Positions 30,874-41,863 of a DNA stretch of 64,000 bases are shown in pieces (position 1 is the stretch's first letter; every line of letters starts with the position of its first letter). The notes under the pieces were generated by a model. That model was not told the origin of the DNA and made no database searches. It worked only from the letters and a program-made list of their open reading frames with translations. The position numbers and the translations under genes were made by a program. The DNA comes from Clostridiales bacterium DTU083 (GTDB lineage: Bacteria; Bacillota; Clostridia; Caldicoprobacterales; DTU083), in contig LFTC01000066.1 in NCBI GenBank assembly GCA_001512915.1, forward strand, positions 37,528 to 101,527, given 5' to 3'.

Positions 30874-31881
30874 GTGAAAGTAATTGTAGATGGCATGGGT
30901 GGAGATTTCGCTCCCAGAGAAATCGTAAAAGGAAGCCTGACGGCAGCTCGGGAATACGGCATAAAAATTGTAATTACTGGAGACAGCGTCAGATTAAACG
31001 AAGAACTGGGTAAGTTAAACGCACCCAAAGATATTTTTGAAATAATACATACATCTGAAGTAATAACCATGGAAGACAGCCCAGTAAAAGCTATTAGAAG
31101 CAAAAAGGACAGCTCAATGGTAAAGGGATTGGAAATGGTGCGCGGAAATGCTGACACTGTGTTGGTATCAGCTGGAAGCACAGGTGCCTTGTTGGCAGGC
31201 GGATTGCTAAAAGTAGGCCGTATTAAAGGAATTGATCGCCCTGCGCTTACTTCACTGCTTCCTTTTAGAAAAAAAAGCACCCTTTTATTGGATATGGGTG
31301 CCAATACGGAATGCAAACCTGTAAATTTGGCTCAATTTGCTTTGATGGGTACAATTTATATGGAAAATGTATTAGGAAGAAAGAATCCCACTGTGGGATT
31401 ATTGAACATCGGCACAGAAGAAACCAAGGGAACCGAATTATATAAAAATGCATATCAAATGATTAGCAAACTTAAAAATATCAATTTTGTTGGAAACATA
31501 GAAGCCAGGGATGTGCCGGAAGGTGCAGTTGATATACTGGTATGCGATGGGTTTACAGGCAATATTGTATTGAAATATACTGAAGGTTTGGCTTCCAGTT
31601 TGTTTGCTATGCTCAAAGATGCTATGACTCAAAATGCTGTAAGCAAGCTTGCAGCTTTAGCTTTAAAGCCCAGCCTGAAACAATTTAAAAAGAAAATGGA
31701 TTATACAGAAATTGGCGGAGCGCCGCTTTTGGGCATCAACGGAGGAATAATTAAAGCACATGGCAGTTCTAATGCAACTGCAATAAAAAATGCTATACGC
31801 CAGGGCATAGCTTATATGGAAAATGGAGTATTGGAACGTATCCGATCAGCGGTTGAATCAGCTGGGGAGGACATAAGATGA
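30874..31881 (+). CDS. plsX: phosphate acyltransferase PlsX
   Basis: VDGMGGDFAPREIVKGS, SAGSTGALLAGG. Confidence 0.97.
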   Translation: MKVIVDGMGGDFAPREIVKGSLTAAREYGIKIVITGDSVRLNEELGKLNAPKDIFEIIHTSEVITMEDSPVKAIRSKKDSSMVKGLEMVRGNADTVLVSAGSTGALLAGGLLKVGRIKGIDRPALTSLLPFRKKSTLLLDMGANTECKPVNLAQFALMGTIYMENVLGRKNPTVGLLNIGTEETKGTELYKNAYQMISKLKNINFVGNIEARDVPEGAVDILVCDGFTGNIVLKYTEGLASSLFAMLKDAMTQNAVSKLAALALKPSLKQFKKKMDYTEIGGAPLLGINGGIIKAHGSSNATAIKNAIRQGIAYMENGVLERIRSAVESAGEDIR

Positions 31882-32879
31882 AATCAGATTTGTTTTCTGC
31901 CGGAATAATTGGCGTAGGTTCATATGTTCCGGGAAACATAATCACCAATAAAGATTTGGAAAGAATCGTCGATACAACTGATGAATGGATTTTGAATCGA
32001 ACAGGAATACGAGAAAGACGAATTGCTGACGACAATCAGGCTGCTTCTGACCTGGGTACCATAGCCGCAAACAAAGCTCTTAAGAATGCCGGTTTGACTC
32101 CAAACGACATTGATCTTATAATTGTTGCTACTATTACTCCTGATATGAATTTCCCATCCACCGCATGTATTATTCAGCATAACTTAGGCGCTGTGAAAGC
32201 AGCTGCGTTTGATTTGGAAGCAGCTTGTTCCGGATTTCTTTATGCACTAAACGTTGCCAGCCAGTTTATCATGAATGGCTCTTATGAAAACATTCTGGTA
32301 ATCGGTACTGAATGTATGAGCCGTATAACTAATTGGAAAGACAGAAAAACTTGTATACTGTTTGGAGACGGCGCTGGAGCAGTTGTACTAAGTAAAGTAG
32401 AAAAAGGGTATGGATTTCTGTCCCAATATATGGGCGCTGACGGCAGCGGCAAAAATTTTCTCAAAATTTCGGCTGGAGGTTCCAGACTGCCTGCTTCCAT
32501 ATCCACTATTGAACAGAATCTTCATTATATTTACATGGACGGTAGTGAAGTGTTTAAATTTGCTGTAAGAATAATGGCTGATGCTGCAAAAGAAGCGATA
32601 ATTCGAGCGAATATTGAAAAAGAAGATATTGATTTTCTTATTCCACATCAGGCGAACAAAAGAATTATAGAAGGAGCTGCAAAGCGGCTTGAATTAAATA
32701 TGAGTAAAATAATTACTAATTTAGACCGCTATGGCAATATGTCAGCAGCTTCAATTCCAGTAGCCTTGGACGAAGTACTGGCAAAAGGAATGATAAAAAA
32801 GGGTGATATAATCTGCATGGTTGGTTTTGGTGCAGGTTTAACTTGGGCTTCCAATATCATAAGATGGGCTGTAGATTAA
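31878..32879 (+). CDS. fabH: 3-oxoacyl-ACP synthase III
   Basis: GIGSYVP-like GVGSYVPG, EAACSGFLYAL, PHQANKRIIEGAAKR. Confidence 0.97.
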   Translation: MKSDLFSAGIIGVGSYVPGNIITNKDLERIVDTTDEWILNRTGIRERRIADDNQAASDLGTIAANKALKNAGLTPNDIDLIIVATITPDMNFPSTACIIQHNLGAVKAAAFDLEAACSGFLYALNVASQFIMNGSYENILVIGTECMSRITNWKDRKTCILFGDGAGAVVLSKVEKGYGFLSQYMGADGSGKNFLKISAGGSRLPASISTIEQNLHYIYMDGSEVFKFAVRIMADAAKEAIIRANIEKEDIDFLIPHQANKRIIEGAAKRLELNMSKIITNLDRYGNMSAASIPVALDEVLAKGMIKKGDIICMVGFGAGLTWASNIIRWAVD

Positions 32880-32910
32880 TACTAGATTAAACTGAAAGGC
32901 AGGATAGCCT

Positions 32911-33843
32911 ATGAAAGTTGCATTTATTTTCCCTGGCCAAGGGGCTCAATATGTTGGAATGGGCAAGGACTTATATTCTCATTTTGATATCATAAGAAAA
33001 TTTTTCGATAAAACCAATCAGATTCTAAAAGAAGAATTTGTTGATTTAATTTTTTATGGCGATGAAGAGGATATAAAGAAAACAGAGAATACACAGCCTG
33101 GCATTCTGATGGTGAGTACAGCAATATCAGAACTATTAAAAAACGAGGGCATATATCCGGTTATAACTGCAGGGCTTAGTCTTGGGGAATACAGTGCTTT
33201 GGTGGCAGCCAAATCCATAAGCTATGAGGATGCCATTCCGTTGGTACGAAAAAGAGGCATTTTGATGAATGAAGCTTATCCACCAGGTAAAGGTACTATG
33301 GCTGCAGTTCTTGGTTTGGAAGCAGAAAAACTATTGACTTGCTGTAAAAAAGCAGCTGAATACGGTGTTGTAACCATAGCAAACTATAATTGTCCAGGCC
33401 AGCTGGTAATATCAGGGCAGGTTGAAGCTGTGGAAGCTGCTTCACAATTGGCGAAGGAAGCTGGAGCGAAACGAGTGATTCCCCTGCAGGTAAGCGGGCC
33501 CTTTCATACTTCACTGCTTCAGCCGGCGGGAGAAGCATTGTATGAAGAATTAAAGAAAGTCTCTATAAAAGAGCCTGAGATTCCGGTTATTTCTAATGTA
33601 ACAGCCAAACCAGCCGGAAGCTGCGAGGAGATTCGCGAGTTATTGGCACTCCAGGTTAGTCATCCTGTCCTTTTAGAAAATTCTATTCGGTATATGCTCT
33701 CTCAGGGTGTAGATACATTTATAGAAGTTGGCCCAGGTAAAGCATTGACAGGATTTGTTCAAAGGATCGATAAAAAAGTATCGGTATATAACATAAATAA
33801 TGTGGCTTCTTTGGAATTCGTATTAAACTTGCTTTTACTTTAA
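32911..33843 (+). CDS. fabD: malonyl CoA-acyl carrier protein transacylase
   Basis: FPGQGAQYVGMG, GLSLGEYSALVAA. Confidence 0.97.
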   Translation: MKVAFIFPGQGAQYVGMGKDLYSHFDIIRKFFDKTNQILKEEFVDLIFYGDEEDIKKTENTQPGILMVSTAISELLKNEGIYPVITAGLSLGEYSALVAAKSISYEDAIPLVRKRGILMNEAYPPGKGTMAAVLGLEAEKLLTCCKKAAEYGVVTIANYNCPGQLVISGQVEAVEAASQLAKEAGAKRVIPLQVSGPFHTSLLQPAGEALYEELKKVSIKEPEIPVISNVTAKPAGSCEEIRELLALQVSHPVLLENSIRYMLSQGVDTFIEVGPGKALTGFVQRIDKKVSVYNINNVASLEFVLNLLLL

Positions 33844-33857
33844 CTGGAGGGTAGAAC

Positions 33858-34601
33858 ATGAATTTAATTGGCAAGGTTGCTTTGATTACTGGCGCTTCCA
33901 GGGGCATAGGCAGAGCCTGCGCGTTAAAACTGGCAAAGTTGGGGGCCGATATAGCGATAAATTGCTCTAAAAACAAAGCACTGGCTGAAGAAGCAGCAAA
34001 TGAAATCAAAAATATAGGTAGAAAAGCAATTGTTATCCAAGCTGATGTTTCAAAACAAAAAGAGGTAGAATTAATGGTGGAGACCACCATAAAGCAATTG
34101 GGCAGTTTAGATATTTTAATTAATAATGCAGGAATAACAAGAGATTCTCTCCTGTTACGCATGAAAGAAGATGATTGGATCAAGGTGTTGGAGACAAATC
34201 TAAATAGTGTTTTTTTCACGACCAAGGCTGCAAGTAAATACATGATAAGGAAACGCCAGGGCAGAATTATAAATATATCTTCAATCATTGGCATTGCAGG
34301 GAATATTGGACAGGCAAATTATGCTGCTTCTAAGGCGGGGATAATTGGTTTTTCCAAGTCGGTTGCTAAGGAGCTGGCTTCCAGAAATGTTTTGGTTAAT
34401 GTTATTGCTCCAGGCTTTATTGAAACAGATATGACTGATGCTCTCAACAAGCAGCAAAAGGAAATTATCTTGTCGTCTATTCCTTTGAAAAGATATGGCA
34501 AACCGGAGGATGTCGCCAATCTGGCTGCTTTCCTTTCCTCCGAAGAAAGTTCTTATCTGACCGGCCAGGTTATATTTGTTGACGGCGGTATGAATATGTA
34601 A
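33858..34601 (+). CDS. fabG: 3-oxoacyl-ACP reductase
   Basis: TGASRGIGRACAL, NNAGITRD, YAASKAGIIGFSKS. Confidence 0.97.
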   Translation: MNLIGKVALITGASRGIGRACALKLAKLGADIAINCSKNKALAEEAANEIKNIGRKAIVIQADVSKQKEVELMVETTIKQLGSLDILINNAGITRDSLLLRMKEDDWIKVLETNLNSVFFTTKAASKYMIRKRQGRIINISSIIGIAGNIGQANYAASKAGIIGFSKSVAKELASRNVLVNVIAPGFIETDMTDALNKQQKEIILSSIPLKRYGKPEDVANLAAFLSSEESSYLTGQVIFVDGGMNM

Positions 34602-34661
34602 TAATATGTTAACGTGTTGCATATTATAAGCAAAATTATAGTACATAAGGGAGGTGAAAAT

Positions 34662-34886
34662 ATGTTTGAAAAAGTCAGAGATATTATTGCTGAACAGCTG
34701 GGTATTGAGGCAAGTGAAATAACCCCTGAATCAACGTTTGTTGATGATTTGGGTGCTGACTCATTGGATATTGTTGAACTTATAATGGCTTTTGAAGAGG
34801 AATTTAATATGGAAATTCCCGATGAAGAAGCAGAAAAAATATCCAAAGTCGGAGATGTAGTCGAGTATCTTAAATCGCATTCTTAA
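34662..34886 (+). CDS. acpP: acyl carrier protein
   Basis: [49 protein letters not shown]; start refined to ATG 34662. Confidence 0.97.
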   Translation: MFEKVRDIIAEQLGIEASEITPESTFVDDLGADSLDIVELIMAFEEEFNMEIPDEEAEKISKVGDVVEYLKSHS

Positions 34887-34896
34887 TAATTCATTC

Positions 34897-34925
34897 GATC
34901 GGATTCCCTTGAAGGGAATCCGATC
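34897..34925 (+). repeat. 14-bp perfect inverted repeat (hairpin) between acpP and fabF, no T-tract
   Basis: GATCGGATTCCCTT-G-AAGGGAATCCGATC. Confidence 0.8.
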
Positions 34926-35020
34926 CATCATCCTAATGCAATAATAATGTTCATATCTTTATTATTCATTCATCCTAATGAATTCCTTTCACTCCTTTCT
35001 ACAGTCAGGAGGTTTTAAAC

Positions 35021-36259
35021 ATGAAACACAGAGTGGTTGTAACTGGAATAGGTGCAATAACCCCTCTAGGCAACAATGTGGATACATTTTGGGAGAATAT
35101 TAAAAAAGGAAAAAATGGAATTAAGAAAATTTCTCGCTTTGATGTAGAAATCTTTGAAACTAGAATTGCAGCACAGGTAGAGAATTTCATACCTGAAAAC
35201 TTCATGGATAAAAAAGAAGCAAAGCGAATGGACCGATATACTCAATTTGCAGTAGCAGCTGCCCATATGGCTGTTGAACAAGCAGAATTGAATCTAAATA
35301 AGGTAGATGCAGAGCGCTTTGGGGTAATCCTGGGCACAGGCATAGGTGGAATCGAAACTTTAGAAAACCAAGCCAATGTTTTGAAAAACAAGGGACCAAA
35401 ACGTGTAAGTCCTTTTTTTGTACCTATGATGATAGCTAATATGGCTGCAGGACACATTTCGATCATATTTGGTGCAAAAGGAATTAATACAACTGTTGTG
35501 ACAGCCTGTGCCTCCGCTACAAATGCAATTGGAGAAGCTTTTAGGACAATTCGGGATGGATATGCTGATGCAATCATTACCGGCGGCAGTGAAGCTCCCA
35601 TCACCTCACTAGCATTGGCGGGTTTCTGCTCCATGAAAGCCCTTTCAGCTAATAATGATCCGGAAACAGCCTGCAGACCTTTTGATTTAAATCGTGATGG
35701 ATTTGTTATGGGAGAAGGGGCAGGAATTCTATTACTTGAAAGTTATGAACATGCGGTGAGACGGGGGGCTAAGATTCTAGCAGAAATTGCAGGGTATGGA
35801 TCTACATCCGACTCTTATCATATTACAGCACCAGCGCCGGAAGGGGAAGGAGCAGCACGATCGATGAGGGAAGCACTTAGAGACAGCGATATTGCTGCCG
35901 ATGAAGTGGATTATATTAACGCACATGGCACTTCAACTCCATATAATGATAAATTTGAAACTGCGGCCATAAAGTCAGTTTTTGGTGATCATGCAAAAAA
36001 ACTTGCTGTCAGCTCTACCAAATCCATGACTGGACACTTGCTTGGTGCGGCAGGAGGAATTGAAGCCATTGTCTTGATAAAAGCCATTGAGGATCAATTC
36101 CTGCCTCCAACTATAAATTACGTAACACCAGATCCCGATTGTGATTTGGATTATGTGCCAAATAAAGGACGAAAGGGAAAGGTCGAAATCGCAATGTCCA
36201 ATTCATTTGGCTTTGGTGGTCAAAACGCTTGTATAATAATGAAAAAGTTTTTTGACTAG
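35021..36259 (+). CDS. fabF: 3-oxoacyl-ACP synthase II
   Basis: [46 protein letters not shown]. Confidence 0.97.
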   Translation: MKHRVVVTGIGAITPLGNNVDTFWENIKKGKNGIKKISRFDVEIFETRIAAQVENFIPENFMDKKEAKRMDRYTQFAVAAAHMAVEQAELNLNKVDAERFGVILGTGIGGIETLENQANVLKNKGPKRVSPFFVPMMIANMAAGHISIIFGAKGINTTVVTACASATNAIGEAFRTIRDGYADAIITGGSEAPITSLALAGFCSMKALSANNDPETACRPFDLNRDGFVMGEGAGILLLESYEHAVRRGAKILAEIAGYGSTSDSYHITAPAPEGEGAARSMREALRDSDIAADEVDYINAHGTSTPYNDKFETAAIKSVFGDHAKKLAVSSTKSMTGHLLGAAGGIEAIVLIKAIEDQFLPPTINYVTPDPDCDLDYVPNKGRKGKVEIAMSNSFGFGGQNACIIMKKFFD

Positions 36260-36298
36260 TAATAGTTTTAATATTGTTTTATTCTAATTGCATCCGGG

Positions 36299-36340
36299 AA
36301 GGACGGTGCCTATGGTTTAATAAGGCATCGTCCTTTTTGG
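36299..36340 (+). terminator. intrinsic terminator after fabF
   Basis: AAGGACGGTGCCT...AAGGCATCGTCCTTTTT hairpin. Confidence 0.8.
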
Positions 36341-36389
36341 TAAAATAATTCAACAATAAGATGAATTTAAACTCTATTATTAAATGTAA

Positions 36390-36418
36390 TTGATAAAAAA
36401 AGGGATAATGTATATAAT
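36390..36418 (+). promoter_or_regulatory. putative sigma-A promoter of rnc-smc-ftsY
   Basis: TTGATA - 17 bp - TATAAT, about 40 nt upstream of rnc. Confidence 0.7.
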
Positions 36419-36457
36419 TACACTAGTGTAAAAGCGGTTATAAGGAAGAAGTTGAAT

Positions 36458-37156
36458 ATGAATAATTCTGTACAACTTAATGAACTGTTTGATATATTAG
36501 CCTACGAATTCAAAGATATCCATCTTATTATTACAGCATTAACCCACAGTTCCTACGCTAATGAAGCCGGCGGGAAGATACCATATAATGAACGCCTTGA
36601 ATTCTTGGGCGATTCAGTGCTGGGATTAGTTATAAGTGATTATTTATACAAAACCTATTCGGATCTGTCGGAAGGAGAACTTAGCAAAATACGTGCTGGT
36701 GTGGTATCGGAGTATTCACTGGCGCAAAGAGCCAGAGAAATAGGCCTCGGATCTTATCTCAGGCTTGGCAAAGGTGAAGATAATTTTGGAGGCAGGGACA
36801 GATCTTCGGTGCTTGCTGATGCTATGGAGGCAGTAATTGGAGCTGTATATTTGGATGGCGGTTTGGATGCTGCCAAAACTTATGTATTAAACCAGTTGAG
36901 AAGTATTATAGTCTCTCAGTTAGCCGGAAAAGGCCATCAGGACTATAAGACCCGGCTTCAGGAATTGCTGCAAAGTCGTTCATCTCTTGAAATCACTTAT
37001 CGAATCGTCAGGGAAGAGGGGCCTGATCATGACAAGTGGTTTACTGCGGAAGTATACCATGGCGGGGCAACAATAGGCAGGGGGCAGGGCAAAAGCAAAA
37101 AAGAAGCCGAGCAACAGGCTGCATGCCAAGCTCTCAGTAAATTAAATAAAAAATAG
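36458..37156 (+). CDS. rnc: ribonuclease III
   Basis: NERLEFLGDSVLGLVISDYL, DAMEAVIGAVYLDGG, dsRBD C-terminus. Confidence 0.97.
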   Translation: MNNSVQLNELFDILAYEFKDIHLIITALTHSSYANEAGGKIPYNERLEFLGDSVLGLVISDYLYKTYSDLSEGELSKIRAGVVSEYSLAQRAREIGLGSYLRLGKGEDNFGGRDRSSVLADAMEAVIGAVYLDGGLDAAKTYVLNQLRSIIVSQLAGKGHQDYKTRLQELLQSRSSLEITYRIVREEGPDHDKWFTAEVYHGGATIGRGQGKSKKEAEQQAACQALSKLNKK

Positions 37157-37200
37157 ACATATAGTACAATTTATGATGCTTAAGATGAGGTGTTGAAATA

Positions 37201-40200
37201 TTGCTTTTAAAGAAGTTGGACATATATGGTTTTAAATCATTTGCAGATAGAATTAGTATGAAGTTTGATAAGGGCATTACCGCCATTGTCGGACCTAATG
37301 GCTGCGGTAAAAGCAATGTTGCTGATGCAGTACGGTGGGTTCTTGGTGAGCAAAGTGCAAAATCATTACGTGGTAGTAAGATGGAAGATGTTATATTCTC
37401 TGGGACCCAACTCAGAAAATCTTTGGGCTTTGCAGAAGTGTCCCTGACTCTGGATAATAGCGATGGAGCACTGCCGGTAGATTTTTCCGAAGTAACCATA
37501 ACCCGTAGAATGTTTCGGTCCGGAGAGAGTGAATACTTTATTAATAAAACACCCTGCAGGCTGAAAGATATTATTGAGTTATTTATGGATACAGGAGTTG
37601 GTAAAGAGGGCTACTCAATTATCGGGCAAGGCAGAATTGACGAAATTTTAAGCACCCGTTCTGAAGATAGAAGATATATCTTTGAAGAAGCGGCTGGAAT
37701 AGTTAAATATAAAGCCCGCCGAGACGAAGCAGAAAAAAAACTTGAGAAAACCAAGCAGAATCTTATGCGGGCAGAAGATATTCTTTCTGAATTGGAGCAA
37801 CAGCTAAGTCCATTGGAAGAACAGGCCAAAAATGCTAGGAAGTACTTAAAACTGAAAGAAAAGTTAAAATTTTATGAAATTAATAAATTTCTACACCAAT
37901 ATTCCAGTCATACTCAAAAAATTCATGAGTTGAAGGAACAAATAAAAAAATTGAAAGAAGATATAGACTTTCGGAAAGCTAGATTATCGGAAATAGAAAA
38001 GCAAAAACAAAATTTGTCTCAAAGCTTAAATCTTTTACATCAGGAAATAGATGAAACAAAAAGGCAATGCTATGATCTTACTAATTCTTCAGAAAAACTA
38101 AAAGGAGAACAAAAGCTAAATTTAGAACGCATACAACAATATGAACGGGAAAATAACAGGCTTAAAGAGGAAATCCAAAGAAGGCAGGAGGAAATGCAGC
38201 AAGCCGAGGAGCAAATTACATTTTTAAACGCTGCTGTTGAAAAACGAAGGAAAGAGTTTGAAAAATTACATTTAAAAGCAGATTTCATAACCAATAAATT
38301 AGAGGAAGCAAATAAAAAAATAGACAGCTTCCAACATCTTATAGACGAAACAAAAGGAGATATTATTCAGATACTAAATAAAATATCTGATTGTAAGAAC
38401 CAATTAACTCGATATCAAACTATTGAAAGCAGCCTTAAAGATCGTTTAAAAAATATAGAAGAACTGATAGCAAACAAAAAAAATGCACAGGATGAACTAG
38501 GAAAAAGGCTTAAAAGTTTACATAATAGTATTATGTTAACTAAATTGAATTTTGATGAACTAACAGAAAGAAGATTGCATATAGAACAAAAAATCAACAG
38601 TGGAAAAAAAGAGTTGCGTTCAATCGAAGAACAACTTAATAAAGAAAGGCAAATTCTTGAGGGAAGAAGTTCCCGTTTGAAACTTCTTGAAGATATGAGG
38701 AGAGGATACGAGGGTTTTAATAAAACGGTTAAAGAGATTATGACAGCTTGTCAATCTAATCCAACTATGTCCCGGAAAGTATGTGGAGTTGTTGCATCAT
38801 TAATTCATGTGCCTAAGGATTATGAAGTAGCAATAGAGACCGTATTAGGTAGCAGTCTACAATATATTGTTACTGAAGATGAGGAAGATGCTAAGTATCT
38901 TATAAATTTTCTCAGGGAGAACAATTATGGCCGTACAACTTTTCTTCCTATATCATCTGTACAATGCAGAAGACTAAATTCTAAAGAACGAAACGTTTTG
39001 GCTGAGAAAGGCTGTTTGGGTATTGCTTCTGAACTGGTGGAATGTGATCCTAAATATAAGAATATAATAGATCATTTATTGGGACGCGTAGTAATTGCTG
39101 AAGAATTAGATTCTGCTATATCAATAGCCAAGCTTTTTTCATATTCATTTAAAATCGTAACTATAAAAGGTGATATAATTAATCCCGGCGGTTCAATTAC
39201 TGGTGGAAGCAATAGTATTAGAAGCATCAGCATCTTGAGGCGTAAAAGAGAAATTGCTGAGTTACGCAAGGAAATTATCAACAGAAAAAAGATTATAAAT
39301 GAACTAGAAAAACAATATGGGAAACTTAAAGAAGAATATAATGATAATAAAGCATTCCTGGAAAACCTTGATACCAACATACACAAAACTGAAATGCAGC
39401 TTTCCAGCGAAGAAGAAAACTTGAATAGATTATTATTGCAACAGGCAGATGCAGAAAGTGAAATCATAGTACTGGAAAATGAGAAAAAGGAAATATATCA
39501 AAATTTAAAAGAGTTAAAGAATTCTATTCTCGAAGCTAAGACCAGGTTAGATAATCTGGAAATCAAGAATAGATTTATAAATGAGGAAACTAAAGAATTT
39601 GAGAGCCGTTTGAAAGAGAAGTTAAATGAAAGAGATAAAATCATCAAAGAACAAACCGACTTACGGGTACAATTAGTCACCTTGCAGCAAGAAGTGCGCA
39701 ATTTAAAAGAACAAGTGGGCCATATTAAGAAAAAACTTGTTCACTTATATGAAAGTATAGAAATCAGAAGAAAGCAAATACGGGATAATAATGATAAAAT
39801 AACTTCAATCCAGTCTAGTATTGAAAATAATAAAGCTAAAATAAGTAATATGGAAAAAGAAGTTACACAATTAAAGGCTTCCATTGAGAACATGGAGAAT
39901 AAGCGCAGTAAGGATGAAATAAGGCTAAGTGAAGTTGAGCAGGAACTTAAGGACATAAATAAGATTATTCAAGATATCACTGACAATAAACATCGTGTAG
40001 ACATTCAATGTTCACGATATGAAGTGGAATTAGAGAATATTCAAAATAACATATGGGAAGAGTACGAAGTTACCTGGAAAACGGCATCTGATTATAGAGA
40101 TGAAAAACTTACTCTTTCAACAATTAATAAGCAGATCCAATTACTAAAAAGTGAAATAGATAAAATGGGCGATATCAATGTGAGTGCCATAGAAGAATTT

Positions 40201-40770
40201 AAAAGAGTTAATGAAAGATATCAGTTTATGATAGAACAAAAGAATGATTTGATTACCGCTGGTAAAAACCTTCGCAATGTTATTTCTGAAATTACAACAA
40301 CAATGGAAAAGCAGTTTAGAGAGGAATTTGCTGTTATAAACGAATATTTTGGTGAAAGCTTCAGAAAACTTTTCGGAGGAGGACAAGCTAAGCTTGTATT
40401 GGAAGATCCGAATGATGTATTAAATTGCGGAATTGAAATTATAGCACAGCCGCCAGGAAAAAAACTGCAAAATCTTTTATTGCTGTCGGGAGGAGAACGG
40501 GCTATAACAGCTATTGCTATATTGTTTGCAATTCTCAGACACAAACCTACACCATTTTGTGTGCTGGACGAGATTGATGCAGCCTTGGACGATAGCAATG
40601 TTTATCAGTTTGGAAAATATATAAGAGAATTTTCCAATGAAACCCAGTTTGTTATTATTACTCACAGAAAAGGCACTATGGAAGTCAGTGATGTATTATA
40701 CGGAATAGCAATGGAAGAAAAAGGTGTATCAAAACTCATTTCAGTTAAATTTGATGAAATGGTCAGCTGA
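37201..40770 (+). CDS. smc: chromosome segregation protein SMC
   Basis: KLDIYGFKSFADR, GPNGCGKSNVADAVRWVLGEQSAKSLRG, C-terminal LLLLSGGERAITAIAILFAILRHKPTPFCVLDEIDAALDDSNV. Confidence 0.98.
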   Translation: MLLKKLDIYGFKSFADRISMKFDKGITAIVGPNGCGKSNVADAVRWVLGEQSAKSLRGSKMEDVIFSGTQLRKSLGFAEVSLTLDNSDGALPVDFSEVTITRRMFRSGESEYFINKTPCRLKDIIELFMDTGVGKEGYSIIGQGRIDEILSTRSEDRRYIFEEAAGIVKYKARRDEAEKKLEKTKQNLMRAEDILSELEQQLSPLEEQAKNARKYLKLKEKLKFYEINKFLHQYSSHTQKIHELKEQIKKLKEDIDFRKARLSEIEKQKQNLSQSLNLLHQEIDETKRQCYDLTNSSEKLKGEQKLNLERIQQYERENNRLKEEIQRRQEEMQQAEEQITFLNAAVEKRRKEFEKLHLKADFITNKLEEANKKIDSFQHLIDETKGDIIQILNKISDCKNQLTRYQTIESSLKDRLKNIEELIANKKNAQDELGKRLKSLHNSIMLTKLNFDELTERRLHIEQKINSGKKELRSIEEQLNKERQILEGRSSRLKLLEDMRRGYEGFNKTVKEIMTACQSNPTMSRKVCGVVASLIHVPKDYEVAIETVLGSSLQYIVTEDEEDAKYLINFLRENNYGRTTFLPISSVQCRRLNSKERNVLAEKGCLGIASELVECDPKYKNIIDHLLGRVVIAEELDSAISIAKLFSYSFKIVTIKGDIINPGGSITGGSNSIRSISILRRKREIAELRKEIINRKKIINELEKQYGKLKEEYNDNKAFLENLDTNIHKTEMQLSSEEENLNRLLLQQADAESEIIVLENEKKEIYQNLKELKNSILEAKTRLDNLEIKNRFINEETKEFESRLKEKLNERDKIIKEQTDLRVQLVTLQQEVRNLKEQVGHIKKKLVHLYESIEIRRKQIRDNNDKITSIQSSIENNKAKISNMEKEVTQLKASIENMENKRSKDEIRLSEVEQELKDINKIIQDITDNKHRVDIQCSRYEVELENIQNNIWEEYEVTWKTASDYRDEKLTLSTINKQIQLLKSEIDKMGDINVSAIEEFKRVNERYQFMIEQKNDLITAGKNLRNVISEITTTMEKQFREEFAVINEYFGESFRKLFGGGQAKLVLEDPNDVLNCGIEIIAQPPGKKLQNLLLLSGGERAITAIAILFAILRHKPTPFCVLDEIDAALDDSNVYQFGKYIREFSNETQFVIITHRKGTMEVSDVLYGIAMEEKGVSKLISVKFDEMVS

Positions 40771-40807
40771 AAGAAGGAACTAATGTTATAGGAGGTAAAA
40801 TATATAA

Positions 40808-41731
40808 ATGCAACATAATAAAAAAGGATTTTTTTCCAGGCTTAAAGATGGTTTAACCAAAACCAGAAGTAATATTACAAGCAGAATAGATGAATTGGTA
40901 AAATACTATAGCCAAATAGATGATGAGTTTTTCGAGGAATTAGAAGAAACTCTTATAATGGCTGATGTCGGTTTACAAACAACAGAAGATATAATAAGAA
41001 ATATACGTCAGCAAGTTAAGAGCGAAAAAATCGGTGATACTTTAAGAATTAAATCATTGTTGAAAGAACAGATAGTTAGTATATTGGAAACGGATAGTCG
41101 TAAGCTAACGATTACCAGACCAACAATTATATTGGTAGTAGGAGTTAACGGAGTAGGCAAAACCACAACAATAGGAAAACTGGCCAGCAAATATCGAAAG
41201 GAAGGCAAAACAGTTATGCTGGCTGCGGCAGATACTTTTAGAGCGGCTGCAGGAGAACAATTGGAAATATGGAGCAAACGGGCAGGCGTACCCATAATAT
41301 TACATGGTGAAGGTGCAGATCCTGCAGCAGTTGTTTATGATGCAATACAGTCAGCCAAGGCTAAAAATATTGATGTTTTGCTATGTGATACGGCGGGTAG
41401 GCTTCATAATAAAAAGAATTTAATGAATGAATTGGGAAAGATTAATCGAATTATAGACAGGGAGTATCCTGAAGCCCAGAAGGAAGTATTGCTGGTAATA
41501 GACGCTACAACTGGGCAGAATGCAATTACACAGGCTTCTTTATTCAAAGAAGCAGTAGGCATTACAGGCATTGTATTAACCAAGCTGGATGGTACTGCCA
41601 AAGGCGGAGTTATATTGGCAGTTAAAGCTCAGTTAGGCATTCCTATTTATTATATAGGTGTAGGAGAACATATTGAAGATTTGCAGGATTTTAATGCCAG
41701 GAATTTTGCTGAGGCCTTGTTTGATGATTAA
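40808..41731 (+). CDS. ftsY: signal recognition particle receptor FtsY
   Basis: VVGVNGVGKTTTIGKLA, DTFRAAAGEQLEIW, DTAGRLHNKKNLM. Confidence 0.97.
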   Translation: MQHNKKGFFSRLKDGLTKTRSNITSRIDELVKYYSQIDDEFFEELEETLIMADVGLQTTEDIIRNIRQQVKSEKIGDTLRIKSLLKEQIVSILETDSRKLTITRPTIILVVGVNGVGKTTTIGKLASKYRKEGKTVMLAAADTFRAAAGEQLEIWSKRAGVPIILHGEGADPAAVVYDAIQSAKAKNIDVLLCDTAGRLHNKKNLMNELGKINRIIDREYPEAQKEVLLVIDATTGQNAITQASLFKEAVGITGIVLTKLDGTAKGGVILAVKAQLGIPIYYIGVGEHIEDLQDFNARNFAEALFDD

Positions 41732-41752
41732 TATAGTTAATTATTTGTCACC

Positions 41753-41790
41753 TCGTCAATTAAAAATACTTGACGGGGGTTTTTTTTTAA
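41753..41790 (+). terminator. intrinsic terminator after ftsY
   Basis: CCTCGTCAA...TTGACGGGGGTTTTTTTTT. Confidence 0.8.
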
Positions 41791-41863
41791 TTTATAATGT
41801 TCAAGTGTTAAGTAAAAAAACTTGACGTCTTTATTTAAGTACTGGAGAACGATGTGAAGTTCA

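Noticed and set aside
33719-34294. 191-aa minus-strand ORF opposite fabD/fabG
   Set aside because: Shadow ORF fully antisense to two strongly conserved fab genes; low-complexity composition and no motif.
34553-34846. 97-aa minus-strand ORF opposite acpP
   Set aside because: Antisense of acyl carrier protein; no independent RBS or family evidence.
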